A stretch of 64,000 nucleotides of DNA from Massilia sp. CFBP 13721. Its GTDB lineage: Bacteria; Pseudomonadota; Gammaproteobacteria; Burkholderiales; Burkholderiaceae_D. Positions 8,053 to 17,253 of the stretch are shown here, in pieces (the first letter of the stretch is position 1; every line of letters starts with the position of its first letter). Location of the stretch: contig NZ_JACYUY010000007.1 in NCBI RefSeq assembly GCF_014842025.1, positions 112,665-176,664 on the forward strand, written 5' to 3'. The position numbers were made by a program, and so were the translations under genes. The notes beneath the pieces are model-generated. The model worked only from the letters and a program-made list of their open reading frames with translations, was not told the DNA's origin and did no database searches.

Positions 8053-9892
8053 GCGTCCCCCGTTTCGGTACGATGCGCAGCAAGGGTTGCGCCGCATCGA
8101 TGCCGCGCACGATCAGCGCGCCGCTTTTCTGGCCGACCCAGGCCAGGCGTCCATAGGCCGGATCGAAACTCGCCTGGGCGATCGGTTCGGTCTCCTTCAA
8201 CAGCGGCAGGCTCCCCTCGGCGCCCAGCAACGAGATGCGCGTGCGCCCGGCATTCAGGACGAGCAGGCCCGGCCGCTGCGCGCGTTCGCTGCGCCCACAG
8301 CCGATGACGGCGCTCTCGGACGGCACCTCGACGCGGTCGGCACCGGCCGCGTTGCCCACCAGCCAGCCGTTGCCGTCGAGCTGCAGCGCATAGGTGCCGC
8401 GCCCGCCGCGCCACTCTTTCGTTTCGCCGAACAGCAAGCGGCGGCCGCCGTGCATGATCGGATACAGGTGCTCCTTCGCCGGCTTGCCCCTGGCGATGCT
8501 GTAGACGTCGGTCCGCCTCTCTGCCGTCACGGCGAACAAGACCCGGTCCGCTTGCTGGATGGCGCCGATCACGTCGCGCGCGACCAGCCGCACATCGGCT
8601 TGCTCCAACGCGCGGCCCTTGGCGCCGCTGCAGGTCCAGTGGACCAGGCGGCCCGCCTTGTCGAGCACCAGCACGTCTTCGACCGAACCGCCGCTGCCCT
8701 GGTTGGACCAGTAAAAAGCGGACGCCCAGCGCAGCGCTCCCGGCACCGCTTCGAACATGTCCGGATCCGGCAGCGGCAGCGTGATCTTGCTGAAGATGGG
8801 ACCGGGAAAACCGGCGAAGTGCAGGGCGCCGCCGCTCAGCGCAACCGTCCCGAAGGATTTCCGGTGCAGGCCGGCGGCAACGATGGCCTCATGATGCGCC
8901 GGCTTTCCCAGCTTGCGCGGCCGGCCTGGCTTCGCTCCTGGCCGGTCGGCCACCCCTCCTGGCCGGTCGGGGATGCGGTACACGGTCACGCCGCCGTCCA
9001 TCGTGCCCAGCGCCAGCCATTCGCGCAGGTTGCTGAACATCGGCGCGCGCTTGAGCGAATGCGCTTCCGACACGACGTGGACGACGACGGCGGTGGCGGC
9101 TTTGTCGAACGGACGGCGCAGCAGCCGTACGCCATCCTGCGGCGCAGGCAGGGGCAGGCTGGCGCTGCTGGCGTGGCGGCGCCCGATCAGTTCGACCTCG
9201 AGCTGCGCCGCGAACCAGGAGCGCCGCACCAGCACCCGCGACACCACTTGCGCCGGGCGGGGCGAGGCCGCGTCGCCGACCAGCCAGCAGTCGAGCGGCC
9301 CGCCTTCCAGCGCGGCGTTCCATGCATCGAGGCCGGCCGCATCGAGGACGGCGACGCTGCGCGCGTCCAGCAGGCTGCGCACCGCTTGCGCGCCCCCTTC
9401 CTCGCGCAGGACGCCCGGCTGCTGCAGGATCCCCCAGCGGAACTCGGCGCCGGCCAGTTCGGCGCGGCGCGCCAGCAGGATGAACAGCGCCAGGTGCGCC
9501 AGGCGCGGTTCGCCCAGCTGCGCCGGTCCGGCGTCGAACAGGGCGATACTGCGCAGCGAGGTCTCGCTGTTGGCCGGCTCCGGCCCGGTGAACAGTAATT
9601 CGCCGTTGGCGGCGCGACGCAGGAATTCGTCGGGCACGCTGTCGGCGAGCGCCCATTCGCTGATCAGGAGCCGGTCGTAGCTGCCGCGCCGGACGATGTC
9701 GCCGACCCCGGCTGGTTCCACCGCGATCCGGGCCGCATGGCGGCGCAGCGGGCCGACCAATGGCTGCAGGCGCAGCAGCATCTGGCCCAGCGTCGCCGCC
9801 AGGTCGTCGGGGAAGAGGGAGAGCCAGGCTGCCCAGGGCTGCAGCAGCGGCGGCAGCGGCGGCGATGCAGGCGCTTTGCTCGGCTCGCTCAT
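8045..9892 (-). CDS. Degenerate vWA-domain protein with C-terminal propeller-like region, ternary system component
   Basis: A 615-residue protein. Residues about 55-200 look like the von Willebrand A component of the ternary system: after GSYDRLLISEW comes the strand SIALFDAGPAQLG (115-127) and a following helix. The usual metal-binding DxSxS is replaced by D120-A-G-P-A, so the MIDAS site is degenerate. The remaining ~350 residues carry beta-rich repeats ending in short hydrophobic strands, suggesting a propeller. Start 9892 overlaps the previous stop as ATGA, indicating coupled translation. It probably acts as adaptor between the MoxR ATPase and its targets, as vWA proteins do for MoxR-type ATPases. 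Confidence 0.65.
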   Translation of the reverse strand: MSEPSKAPASPPLPPLLQPWAAWLSLFPDDLAATLGQMLLRLQPLVGPLRRHAARIAVEPAGVGDIVRRGSYDRLLISEWALADSVPDEFLRRAANGELLFTGPEPANSETSLRSIALFDAGPAQLGEPRLAHLALFILLARRAELAGAEFRWGILQQPGVLREEGGAQAVRSLLDARSVAVLDAAGLDAWNAALEGGPLDCWLVGDAASPRPAQVVSRVLVRRSWFAAQLEVELIGRRHASSASLPLPAPQDGVRLLRRPFDKAATAVVVHVVSEAHSLKRAPMFSNLREWLALGTMDGGVTVYRIPDRPGGVADRPGAKPGRPRKLGKPAHHEAIVAAGLHRKSFGTVALSGGALHFAGFPGPIFSKITLPLPDPDMFEAVPGALRWASAFYWSNQGSGGSVEDVLVLDKAGRLVHWTCSGAKGRALEQADVRLVARDVIGAIQQADRVLFAVTAERRTDVYSIARGKPAKEHLYPIMHGGRRLLFGETKEWRGGRGTYALQLDGNGWLVGNAAGADRVEVPSESAVIGCGRSERAQRPGLLVLNAGRTRISLLGAEGSLPLLKETEPIAQASFDPAYGRLAWVGQKSGALIVRGIDAAQPLLRIVPKRGTHD

Positions 9893-10320
9893 GTGCACTC
9901 CCGGGTGAGCCAGTCGAGCACGGCCGGGCGCGCGGGCAAGGCGTTGTCCAGTCCCAGCACCAGGTCGGGAGCGGTCCAGAGCAGCATGGCGGCGTGGCCG
10001 GTGCGGCGCTGCAGGGCGGCGTGCAGGAGCTCGGCTGGCGCGGCCGGCGCGTCCGGCGCCAGCGTGGTCGGCAGCCATAGTCCGGGAACGCCGGCCAGCG
10101 GCGCGCAATAGCGCACGCCGTCGACCCAGGGCAGGCGTTCGGCCGGGCCGAGCACGACCAGCAGGTCGCGCGTGGCGGCCAGTTGCAGGCGGCGCAGGCT
10201 GTCGGCCTCGCGCCGCCCCAGTTCGCGCAGCAGCGCGCCCAGCGCCGGCCCGGCCGCTACCAGGCCGGCCGGAGCCGGGCGGTCCGTGCGCGCACGCCAG
10301 GCCAGCACGCCCGTGTTCAT
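9889..10320 (-). CDS. bpX5-like small protein of ternary system
   Basis: A 143-residue protein beginning 2 bp after the ATPase stop and ending in an ATGA overlap with the vWA-like gene. Recognisable landmarks are LPWVDGVRYCAPLAG near residue 65 and PGLWLPTTL near 82, then an alternating helix-strand C-terminus; these resemble the bpX5 family found in the same gene order in other MoxR-vWA-propeller loci. No enzymatic motif is visible. The tight spacing implies a stoichiometric partner of the ATPase. The family call is moderate; the membership in the operon is strong. Confidence 0.6.
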   Translation of the reverse strand: MNTGVLAWRARTDRPAPAGLVAAGPALGALLRELGRREADSLRRLQLAATRDLLVVLGPAERLPWVDGVRYCAPLAGVPGLWLPTTLAPDAPAAPAELLHAALQRRTGHAAMLLWTAPDLVLGLDNALPARPAVLDWLTRECT

Positions 10321-10322
10321 GC

Positions 10323-11444
10323 TCAGGCCCAGGTCAGGCTGGCGGCAAGCTTGCCGCGCCGTTCGGCCAGGTCGGCGGGAAGCCCGGCCGGGTCGAAATT
10401 GGCGTCGATCTCGCGCAGCAGCGCCTCGACCTGCGCGCGCGGGGGCTGGCCACCCGCGCCCAGCAGCAGGCGGTCGGTCTCCTCGACCAGGCGCGCCATG
10501 CGCGCCTGCGGCGTCTGCGCCGTCTGTTCGGTGACGGCATGCAGCAGCGGATGGCTGGCTTCGGACAGCACGTCGCGCAGCACCTCGCGCGCACCCGCCT
10601 GGCCGGCGGCAGTGGGGATTGCGAACAGCAACGGCCACAGGTCGGCCGAAGTCGCGCAGTCGCGCCCAGCCAGCACGGCGGCAGCCGCCACCAGGCCCTG
10701 CGCGCGCACGATGCGCCGGTCCGACAGGGCGATGCCGGCCTGGCGCAACTGGCGTACGGCATGCGCCAGCGCCGGCCGCACCGCGGCCATGTCGACCATG
10801 GGCACGGCGGCGCTGAGCACGTCCAGGCGGTCAAGGCCCGCCTTGGGCGAAATCGCGTGCCGTCCCATCTCCCAGCCGCCGGCCAGCAGGTCTTCGAGGC
10901 GGTTGTCGGCGACCGGTTCGATAAAGGCGTGCAGCAGGAAGCGGTCGGCAAAGGCCGCCAGGCCTTCGTCTTCCGGCAGGCCGTTGGCCGCGCCCACGCA
11001 GATGCGTAGCGGGCAGTCCACGCGCGTATGGCCGCGCCGGAACTGGCGTTCATTGAGCACGCCGAGCAGGGTGTTGAGGATCGCGGTCGAGCCGAGGAAG
11101 ACTTCGTCGAGGAAGGCGACTTCCGCTTCGGGCAGCATGCCGCCGGTATCGGTCACGACCAGGCCATCGCGCAGCTTGCCAAGGTTGACGGGACCGAACA
11201 GCTCGGATGGTTCGGTGAAACGCCCGAGCAGGTATTCGAAGTAATTGCCGCCCAGGCTGGCAGCGACGCGGCGCACGACGGCGCTCTTGGCCGTGCCGGG
11301 CGGGCCGACGACCAGCAGGTGTTCCCTGGCCACCGCACCGAGCACCATCAGTTCCGCCAACTGGTCGCGCTCCACCAGGCCTTCGGTCGCTTCACGGATC
11401 GCATCGCGCAGCTGCAGCGACGCCTCTTGGACGGAGAGGTTCAT
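10323..11444 (-). CDS. MoxR family AAA+ ATPase of ternary system
   Basis: ATP-driven remodelling enzyme of 373 residues. It shows Walker A GPPGTAKS at 47-54, Walker B VAFLDEVF at 109-116, a sensor asparagine near 154 (GAANGLPED) and an arginine finger candidate R168 in ADRFLL, followed by the helical lid domain. It is the first gene of a four-gene minus-strand operon (ATPase, bpX5-like, vWA-like, bpX6-like) with gaps of 2, -4 and -8 bp. The start at 11444 fits the MoxR N-terminus and an AAGAG ribosome-binding site; a much longer in-frame extension reaches into the spoT terminator region and is rejected. Confidence 0.88.
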   Translation of the reverse strand: MNLSVQEASLQLRDAIREATEGLVERDQLAELMVLGAVAREHLLVVGPPGTAKSAVVRRVAASLGGNYFEYLLGRFTEPSELFGPVNLGKLRDGLVVTDTGGMLPEAEVAFLDEVFLGSTAILNTLLGVLNERQFRRGHTRVDCPLRICVGAANGLPEDEGLAAFADRFLLHAFIEPVADNRLEDLLAGGWEMGRHAISPKAGLDRLDVLSAAVPMVDMAAVRPALAHAVRQLRQAGIALSDRRIVRAQGLVAAAAVLAGRDCATSADLWPLLFAIPTAAGQAGAREVLRDVLSEASHPLLHAVTEQTAQTPQARMARLVEETDRLLLGAGGQPPRAQVEALLREIDANFDPAGLPADLAERRGKLAASLTWA

Positions 11445-11617
11445 GATTGCTCTTGGGAAAAGGAGAATCGATGATGCATGAATGTTATGAATTGCGTCAA
11501 GCAATCCTTGCGCTGATGTTGCACGGGCGTGCTTGCCCAAGCGTGTGACGCGCGCCGGCATGGGGGCGGTGTTGACCTCGGTGTCGTTTGCCAAGTTCTC
11601 CGGGGACCCATGCGTTG

Positions 11618-11680
11618 GACGCGTGGGCGGCGCATGCGCTGCGTGTCCGCACCTTGCCGGATGGAGCCGACTACCCTGCG
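11618..11680. repeat. Variant intergenic repeat
   Basis: A divergent member of the local repeat family: GACGCGTGGGCGGCGCAT at the left and GGAGCCGACTACCCTGCG at the right flank a GC-rich middle. The same text recurs at 37471-37537 (GCGTGGGCGGCGCACAC ... GGAGCCGACCACCCTACG). It occupies most of the spacer between the spoT terminator and the MoxR gene; nothing else gene-like is seen in 11445-11693. Confidence 0.6.
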
Positions 11681-11693
11681 TTGTGGGGGGCAT

Positions 11694-11720
11694 AAAAAAA
11701 GCCCACTTGCGTGGGCTTTT
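11694..11720 (-). terminator. Rho-independent terminator of spoT
   Basis: Read on the minus strand, a 7-bp stem AGCCCAC/GTGGGCT with a GCAA loop is followed by seven T residues, 24 bp after the spoT stop. It separates spoT from the downstream ATPase operon on the same strand, so the latter needs its own promoter. Confidence 0.85.
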
Positions 11721-11743
11721 CGATGGAACTTCACAGCAGTGCG

Positions 11744-13981
11744 TCAGGCCCGCTCGCGCTCGACGCGATTGACGCCCGCCACCCGCCGCAAATTGCGGAT
11801 CAAATGCGCCAGGTGCACCCGGTCCTTCACCTGGATCGTGAAGCGCAGCTGCGTCATCATGTTCTCGTCGTCCTCGTCCATGCCGACATAGGTAATGTTG
11901 CCGTCCGACTCGCCGATCTCGGCCGCCACGCGCGCCAGAATGCCTTTTTCGTTGTTGATCAACAGGCGGATGCGGCAGTCGAAGCGGCGGTTCAGTTCCT
12001 CTCCCCACTGCACCGCGATCCAGCGGTCCGGCTCTTTCACACGCAGGCGTTTCGCAGGCAGGCAGTCGCAGGTGTGCACGACCAGGCCCTGGTCGCGCCG
12101 CAGCTGGCCGGTGATCTGGTCGCCCGGGATCGGCAGGCAGCAGGGCGCCAGTTGCACCGACACGCCTTCGCTGCCGTAGATCGTGACCGGGTCGATGTCG
12201 GCGGCGGGCGGCATGTTCGACGGCACGGCGGCGGACTCGCCTTCGATCAGGCCGAAGATGTGGCGGGCGACGAGCGCCGGCATGCGCTTGCCGATGCCGA
12301 TGTCGGCGTACAGCTCGTCCATCGACTTGGCCGAGGATTCGGCCAGCAGCTTGTCGATCGTGCTCGGCGCCAGCTCCGGCTCGATGTTGCGCGCGGCCAG
12401 TGCCTGCGCCAGCAATTCCTGGCCCAGTTCCACCGACTCGTTGACGTTGATCGTGCGCAGGTAGTGGCGGATCGCCGAGCGCGCCTTGCCGGTGCGGACA
12501 TAGCTGAGCCAGACCGGGCTCGGACGCGAATCCGGGTCAGTGACGATCTCGACGATGTCGCCGTTGTGCAGTTCGGTGCGCAGCGGCTGGGTTTCGTTGT
12601 TGATCTTGACCGCCACCGTATGGTCGCCGATGCCGGTGTGGATCGAATAGGCGAAATCCAGCGCCGTGGCGCCGCGCGGCAGGGCGATGATTTTCGACTT
12701 CGGCGTGAACACGTAGACCGAATCGGGGAACAGGTCGACCTTAACGTGCTCGAGGAATTCGGCCGAGTCGCCGGTCTGCTGCTGGATATCGAGCAGCGAC
12801 TGCAGCCAGGCGTGGGTACGCTGCTGCAGGTCCGACATGTTCTGGTCGCCCGTCTTGTACAGCCAATGCGCGGCCACGCCGCTCTCGGCGGTGCGGTGCA
12901 TGTCCTGGGTGCGGATCTGGAATTCGACCGGGGTGCCGTAGGGGCCGATCAGGGTCGTGTGCAGCGACTGGTAGCCGTTCAGTTTGCGGATCGCGATGTA
13001 ATCCTTGAACTTGCCCGGCATCGGCTTGTACAGGGCGTGCAGGGTACCCAGCGTGACGTAACAGTTCGGCACGGTGTCGACCACGATGCGGAAGCCATAC
13101 ACGTCGAGCACCTGCGAGAACGACAGGTGCTTGTTGCGCATCTTTTTATAGATGCCGAACAGCGTCTTTTCGCGGCCGTAGACTTCGGCATGGATGCCGC
13201 CCAGGGCCAGCGTATTCTTCACCGCTTCGAGGATCTTCTTGACCACTTCGCGCCGGTTGCCGCGCGCCGCCTTCACCGCTTTCGAGAGCGTGCGGTAGCG
13301 CAGCGGATACAGGTGCGAAAAGGCGAGGTCCTGCAGTTCGCGGTAGATGTTGTTCAGGCCGAGGCGATGCGCGATCGGTACGTACACTTCCATCGTCTCG
13401 CCGGCGATGCGGCGCTTTTTCGCCGGCGCCATCACGCCCAGCGTACGCATGTTGTGCAGGCGGTCGGCCAGCTTGATCAGGATGACGCGCACGTCGGACG
13501 CCATCGCCAGCAGCATCTTGCGGAAGTTTTCCGCCTGCGCTTCGACCAGGCTCTGGAACTCGATCTTTTCCAGTTTCGACAGGCCGTCGACGAGGTTCGC
13601 CACCTGCGGGCCGAAGCGCTCGAGTAGCTCTTCCTTCTTGACGTCCTGGTCTTCGATCACGTCGTGCAGCAAGGCGGCCATGATGGCCTGGGCGTCGAGC
13701 TTCCACTCGGCGCAGATCTCGGCAACGGCGATCGGATGCGAAATATAGGGTTCGCCCGACTTGCGCACCTGGCCGAGGTGCATCTCGTCGGAGAAGCGGT
13801 AGGCTTCGCGGACTTTCTTGAGTTCGACGGGCGTGAGGTAGTCCGAGAGCTTGTCGATCAGCTGGGTGACCGAAGCGACGCCGATGGCGTGGGGTTCAGG
13901 GACTTCTTGCGGCTTGCCCGGGCGCCGGGCCCGGGTGGTGGTGTTGCCTGAGTGGGTCGAGTCCGGGGGGAACAGGTTCAT
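11744..13981 (-). CDS. spoT: Bifunctional (p)ppGpp synthetase/hydrolase SpoT (RelA/SpoT homologue)
   Basis: Makes and degrades the alarmone (p)ppGpp of the stringent response. 745 residues, full length. The N-terminal HD hydrolase domain is intact (H82 in SHPI, H106-D107 in LLHDVIEDQ, LADRLHNMRT at 171-180), so hydrolase activity is expected. The synthetase domain follows with GREKTLFGIYKKM and LNGYQSLHTTLIGPYG, then a TGS domain (about 420-480), a helical region and a C-terminal ACT domain. It is the third gene of the conserved order gmk-rpoZ-spoT, 100 bp after rpoZ, and ends at a strong terminator. Confidence 0.96.
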   Translation of the reverse strand: MNLFPPDSTHSGNTTTRARRPGKPQEVPEPHAIGVASVTQLIDKLSDYLTPVELKKVREAYRFSDEMHLGQVRKSGEPYISHPIAVAEICAEWKLDAQAIMAALLHDVIEDQDVKKEELLERFGPQVANLVDGLSKLEKIEFQSLVEAQAENFRKMLLAMASDVRVILIKLADRLHNMRTLGVMAPAKKRRIAGETMEVYVPIAHRLGLNNIYRELQDLAFSHLYPLRYRTLSKAVKAARGNRREVVKKILEAVKNTLALGGIHAEVYGREKTLFGIYKKMRNKHLSFSQVLDVYGFRIVVDTVPNCYVTLGTLHALYKPMPGKFKDYIAIRKLNGYQSLHTTLIGPYGTPVEFQIRTQDMHRTAESGVAAHWLYKTGDQNMSDLQQRTHAWLQSLLDIQQQTGDSAEFLEHVKVDLFPDSVYVFTPKSKIIALPRGATALDFAYSIHTGIGDHTVAVKINNETQPLRTELHNGDIVEIVTDPDSRPSPVWLSYVRTGKARSAIRHYLRTINVNESVELGQELLAQALAARNIEPELAPSTIDKLLAESSAKSMDELYADIGIGKRMPALVARHIFGLIEGESAAVPSNMPPAADIDPVTIYGSEGVSVQLAPCCLPIPGDQITGQLRRDQGLVVHTCDCLPAKRLRVKEPDRWIAVQWGEELNRRFDCRIRLLINNEKGILARVAAEIGESDGNITYVGMDEDDENMMTQLRFTIQVKDRVHLAHLIRNLRRVAGVNRVERERA

Positions 13982-14081
13982 ACGAGGTTCATACGTTATG
14001 TCGATCAGCCGCAGTGTGATGACAGAATAACAGAATTAGGAATCGATACAGTCAGGCGTGCCGGCGCACCGGCACCGGTAT

Positions 14082-14285
14082 TTACATCGGCACTTTTTTC
14101 AGCATTTCGATGCCGACTTTACCGGCGGCAATCTCGCGCAGGGCGACCACGGTCGGCTTGTCCTTGGCTTCGACCTTTGGCGTGTGGCCTTGCAGCAGCT
14201 GGCGTGCGCGATAGGTCGCCGACAGGGTCAGCTGGAAGCGGTTAGGGATGTTCTTGAGGCAATCTTCGATCGTGATACGGGCCAT
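14082..14285 (-). CDS. rpoZ: DNA-directed RNA polymerase omega subunit
   Basis: Small subunit that helps assemble RNA polymerase beta-prime and contributes to the ppGpp site. 67 residues beginning [17 protein letters not shown], the standard N-terminus, with an AGGAG ribosome-binding site 7 bp before the ATG at 14285. It lies between gmk and spoT, so a ppGpp target subunit is expressed together with the ppGpp enzyme. Confidence 0.96.
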   Translation of the reverse strand: MARITIEDCLKNIPNRFQLTLSATYRARQLLQGHTPKVEAKDKPTVVALREIAAGKVGIEMLKKVPM

Positions 14286-14336
14286 GGTAACTCCTGAAAT
14301 GGACAATGGTGCAGCGGCGCAGACGACGCTTGCAGT

Positions 14337-14981
14337 TTACGTTGGTTGGATTACGTGGATACCCAGTTGGGCAAACAGCGAGGCATTGCGGGCCGCCTGT
14401 TGGGCGAAGCGGCAACGTGTCGCCTGGACAATCGCCCGCAGCTCGGACAGGGCGACATTGAACTCTTCGTTGATGATAGCATATTCGAACTCGGGAGCGT
14501 GAGCGATCTCACCTCCGGCGGCCAGCAAACGGCGCGTGATGATGTGCGGTTCGTCGGTGCCACGCTTGTGCAGGCGTTCTTCCAGCGCCTCGATCGACGG
14601 CGGCAGGATGAAGATGCCGGCCGCATCGGGGAATTGCTTCTTCACCTGGCGCGCACCCTGCCAGTCGATTTCCAGCAGGATATCGGTGCCGCTCTTCATT
14701 TTTTCTTCGACGCTGGCGCGGCTGGTGCCGTAGAAATTGCCGTGCACTTCAGCCCACTCCAGGAACTCGCCGCGGTCGGCGCGCGCCACGAAATCCTCGG
14801 CCGTCGTGAAGTGGTAGTGCACGCCATCCTGCTCGCCGGTACGCGGCTGGCGCGTGGTGGTCGAGATCGACAGCTGGATGCCTGGCTCCTGCGCCAGCAG
14901 CGCATTGACCAGGGTCGATTTGCCGGCGCCGGAGGGGGCGGCGACCACGAACAGGCTGCCGGAGAAAGCGGGGGTGATCAT
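14337..14981 (-). CDS. gmk: Guanylate kinase
   Basis: Phosphorylates GMP to GDP with ATP in purine nucleotide metabolism. 214 residues; P-loop [10 protein letters not shown] near residue 15, followed by the GMP-binding segment [14 protein letters not shown] and the [14 protein letters not shown] stretch of the family. The ATG at 14981 has an AAGGAA ribosome-binding site and matches the family N-terminus; an in-frame extension of nine residues is possible but unlikely. 51 bp upstream of rpoZ on the same strand. Confidence 0.95.
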   Translation of the reverse strand: MITPAFSGSLFVVAAPSGAGKSTLVNALLAQEPGIQLSISTTTRQPRTGEQDGVHYHFTTAEDFVARADRGEFLEWAEVHGNFYGTSRASVEEKMKSGTDILLEIDWQGARQVKKQFPDAAGIFILPPSIEALEERLHKRGTDEPHIITRRLLAAGGEIAHAPEFEYAIINEEFNVALSELRAIVQATRCRFAQQAARNASLFAQLGIHVIQPT

Positions 14982-15033
14982 GGGGTATTCCTTTGTTTCT
15001 GCGATCAAAGTCGCGATTGTTCATCATATAGCT

Positions 15034-15147
15034 GAACGCGTGGGCGGGAAACCCGCCCACCTTACACGTATGATCTTTGTCCACCCGAATAATGGCGGGA
15101 ACGACGATCTGACCTGTAAGGTGGGCGGGTCCCCCGCCCACGCGTTC
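15034..15147. repeat. Facing pair of intergenic hairpin repeats
   Basis: Two elements, GAACGCGTGGGCGGG...CCCGCCCACCTTAC at 15034-15065 and its near reverse complement at 15116-15147, are about 50 bp apart. Each is itself a hairpin with a GGCGGG/CCCGCC stem. They fill the spacer between yicC and gmk and could fold into a large structure in the transcript. Confidence 0.75.
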
Positions 15148-15188
15148 AAGCGGCGCGTGCAAGCCACGCCGTCAAATTCAATTTGTAC

Positions 15189-16091
15189 TTACTCCAGGTT
15201 CTGCACCTGCTCCCGCATCTGCTCGATCAGCAGTTTCAGCTCCATCGACGCATCCGCCAGCTCCTTGACCGACGCCTTGGCGCCTAGCGTATTCGCCTCG
15301 CGATTGAGTTCCTGCATCATGAAGTCGAGGCGCTTGCCGACCTGCCCACCCTTTTTCAGGATGTGGCGCGTCTCGTTCAGGTGCGCGCTCAGGCGCGACA
15401 GTTCTTCCGAGACGTCGATGCGGATGCCATATAACGTCACTTCCTGGCGAATGCGCTCGAACACTTCCTGGCGCGTCAGCGTCGACGGGTTGCCGTGGCC
15501 GGCCAGACCCAGCGCATCCTGCATGCGTTCGACCGCCTTTTGCTGGAAGCCTGCGATCACCTGCGGGATCAGCGGCGTGATGCGCTTGACGATCGCTTCC
15601 ATCGAATCGATGCGCGACTGCAGCATCGTTTCCAGCGCCGCGCCTTCGCGCTTGCGGCTGTCCACAAAAGCTGCGATGGTTTTCGCGGTGAGGGCGGCGA
15701 CGTCGGCCTGGAGCGACTCCTGGCCGATGTGCGCTTCCTCGACCACGCCTGGCCAGCGCAGCAGTTCGGCGACCGTCATCGGCTGCGCCTGCGCGAAGTG
15801 CTGCGCGATCTCGCCTTGCAGGCGCGCCAGGTCGGCCAGCAATTCCCCGTTCAGCGCCTGGGCGCCGCCCGCGACCTTGCGGCCAAAGGACAGGCGCGCT
15901 TCGACCTTGCCGCGCGTGATGGCGGCCATGATGGCGGCGCGCAGGTCCGGTTCCAGCGCGCGCAATTCGTCGTTGATGCGGAACTGAAGATCGAGGAAGC
16001 GCGAATTGACGCTCTTGATCTCGATTGTGAGGGTGCCCGCAGCGCCTTCGCTGGTGGCCACCGCATAACCTGTCATGCTTGAAATGCTCAA
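15189..16091 (-). CDS. YicC/YloC family endoribonuclease
   Basis: Stress-associated endoribonuclease of the YicC family, about 295-300 residues. The N-terminus SSMTGYAVATSE and the C-terminal block with FMMQELNREANTLGAKA are hallmarks of the family. The frame can begin with TTG at 16091 or with ATG at 16076 (directly at MTGY); neither has a strong ribosome-binding site, and the TTG is kept because homologues usually carry a few residues before MTGY. It is divergent from the kinase gene and upstream of gmk, a conserved neighbourhood in this group. Confidence 0.88.
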   Translation of the reverse strand: MSISSMTGYAVATSEGAAGTLTIEIKSVNSRFLDLQFRINDELRALEPDLRAAIMAAITRGKVEARLSFGRKVAGGAQALNGELLADLARLQGEIAQHFAQAQPMTVAELLRWPGVVEEAHIGQESLQADVAALTAKTIAAFVDSRKREGAALETMLQSRIDSMEAIVKRITPLIPQVIAGFQQKAVERMQDALGLAGHGNPSTLTRQEVFERIRQEVTLYGIRIDVSEELSRLSAHLNETRHILKKGGQVGKRLDFMMQELNREANTLGAKASVKELADASMELKLLIEQMREQVQNLE

Positions 16092-16236
16092 TGGAGTCCC
16101 CGGTTTTTAGAGCGACCGTCCAAAATAAAGCGACGCGCGTTGTACACGCGTATTTACTTTTGCCGGTCGATCATTATTCTTTACAAGACCGACATTTATC
16201 CACACAATCGCCGTGTTATGCAAGGAACTCTTCAGT

Positions 16237-17232
16237 ATGGCCGCACAAAATAACGCACCCTTGCCGGAAGGGCTGGAGATCGCGGGATATCGCATTGTAA
16301 AGAAAATCGCGTCGGGCGGGTTCAGTATTGTCTATCTTGCATATGACACCGAAGGCAATGCCGTCGCCATCAAGGAATACCTGCCGAGCGCGCTGGCGCT
16401 GCGCCAGCCCGGCGAACTCGCGCCCATCATCCCCAGGCCGAACCAGCCCCTGTTCCGCATCGGCCTGAAGTGCTTCTTCGAAGAGGGGCGGGCGCTGGCG
16501 CGCGTGAATCATCCGAACGTCGTGCGCATCCTGAACTTCTTCCGCGCCAACGACACCGTGTACATGGTGATGGCCTATGAATCGGGCCAGTCGCTGCAGG
16601 AGCACGTCGCCCGCAGCAATGGCAAGGGAAGCCGCCTCGGCGAAAGTTTCGTGCGCAAGACCTTCGACGGCGTTTGCCGCGGCCTGCGCGAAACCCACGC
16701 CAACAAGCTCTTGCACCTGGACCTGAAACCGGCCAACATCTACCTGCGCAGCGACGGCGCGCCGATCCTGCTCGACTTCGGCGCGGCGCGCCAGGCGGTG
16801 GGGCTGGATGCGCCGCTGCTGGCGCCGATGTACACGCCGGGCTTCGCGCCGCCCGAGCTCTACACCCGGGGGGCGCCGCTCGGCCCCTGGTCCGACATCT
16901 ACAGCCTGGGCGCGGCCATGTTCGCCTGCATGGCGGGCGGGCCGCCGCAGGCGGCCGATGCGCGCAAGCTGGAAGACAAGCTCGAGAATAAGCTCAATGC
17001 GCAGTTCGAGCGCATGACGGCAAACTATTCGCCGGAGCTGGTGGCGCTGGTGCGCGCCTGCCTCGCGCTCGACCCGCTGGCGCGGCCGCAAAGCGTATTC
17101 GCGTTACACAAGGCGCTGCAGGCGGCGCCACGCGTGCCATTCCCCGCCGAACCCGCGGCCGCGGCGTCGCCCGCGGGCGGATTGCGCGGCCTGCTGGGCC
17201 GCATCGGCGGCTTCGGCCGCGGCCGTCAATAA
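16237..17232 (+). CDS. Serine/threonine protein kinase (non-RD, HLDLKPAN loop)
   Basis: Eukaryotic-like protein kinase of 331 residues without a transmembrane anchor. Glycine-rich loop ASGGFSIV at 25-32, ATP lysine K46 in VAIKEYLP, catalytic loop HLDLKPAN at 160-167, DFG at 180-182 and a kinase C-lobe to about 290; a glycine-rich tail follows. The catalytic aspartate is preceded by Leu rather than Arg, so it is a non-RD kinase, not needing activation-loop phosphorylation in the usual way. Start chosen at 16237 with AAGGAA upstream. The PP2C phosphatase starts 21 bp downstream, so the two probably act on the same proteins. Confidence 0.88.
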   Translation: MAAQNNAPLPEGLEIAGYRIVKKIASGGFSIVYLAYDTEGNAVAIKEYLPSALALRQPGELAPIIPRPNQPLFRIGLKCFFEEGRALARVNHPNVVRILNFFRANDTVYMVMAYESGQSLQEHVARSNGKGSRLGESFVRKTFDGVCRGLRETHANKLLHLDLKPANIYLRSDGAPILLDFGAARQAVGLDAPLLAPMYTPGFAPPELYTRGAPLGPWSDIYSLGAAMFACMAGGPPQAADARKLEDKLENKLNAQFERMTANYSPELVALVRACLALDPLARPQSVFALHKALQAAPRVPFPAEPAAAASPAGGLRGLLGRIGGFGRGRQ

Positions 17233-17253
17233 TCAATCTTCAGGAGTCCCGGC

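Noticed and set aside
10323..12008. MoxR frame extended to 561 codons
   Set aside because: The extra N-terminal part spans the spoT terminator and antisense of the spoT 3' end; MoxR homology starts at 11444.
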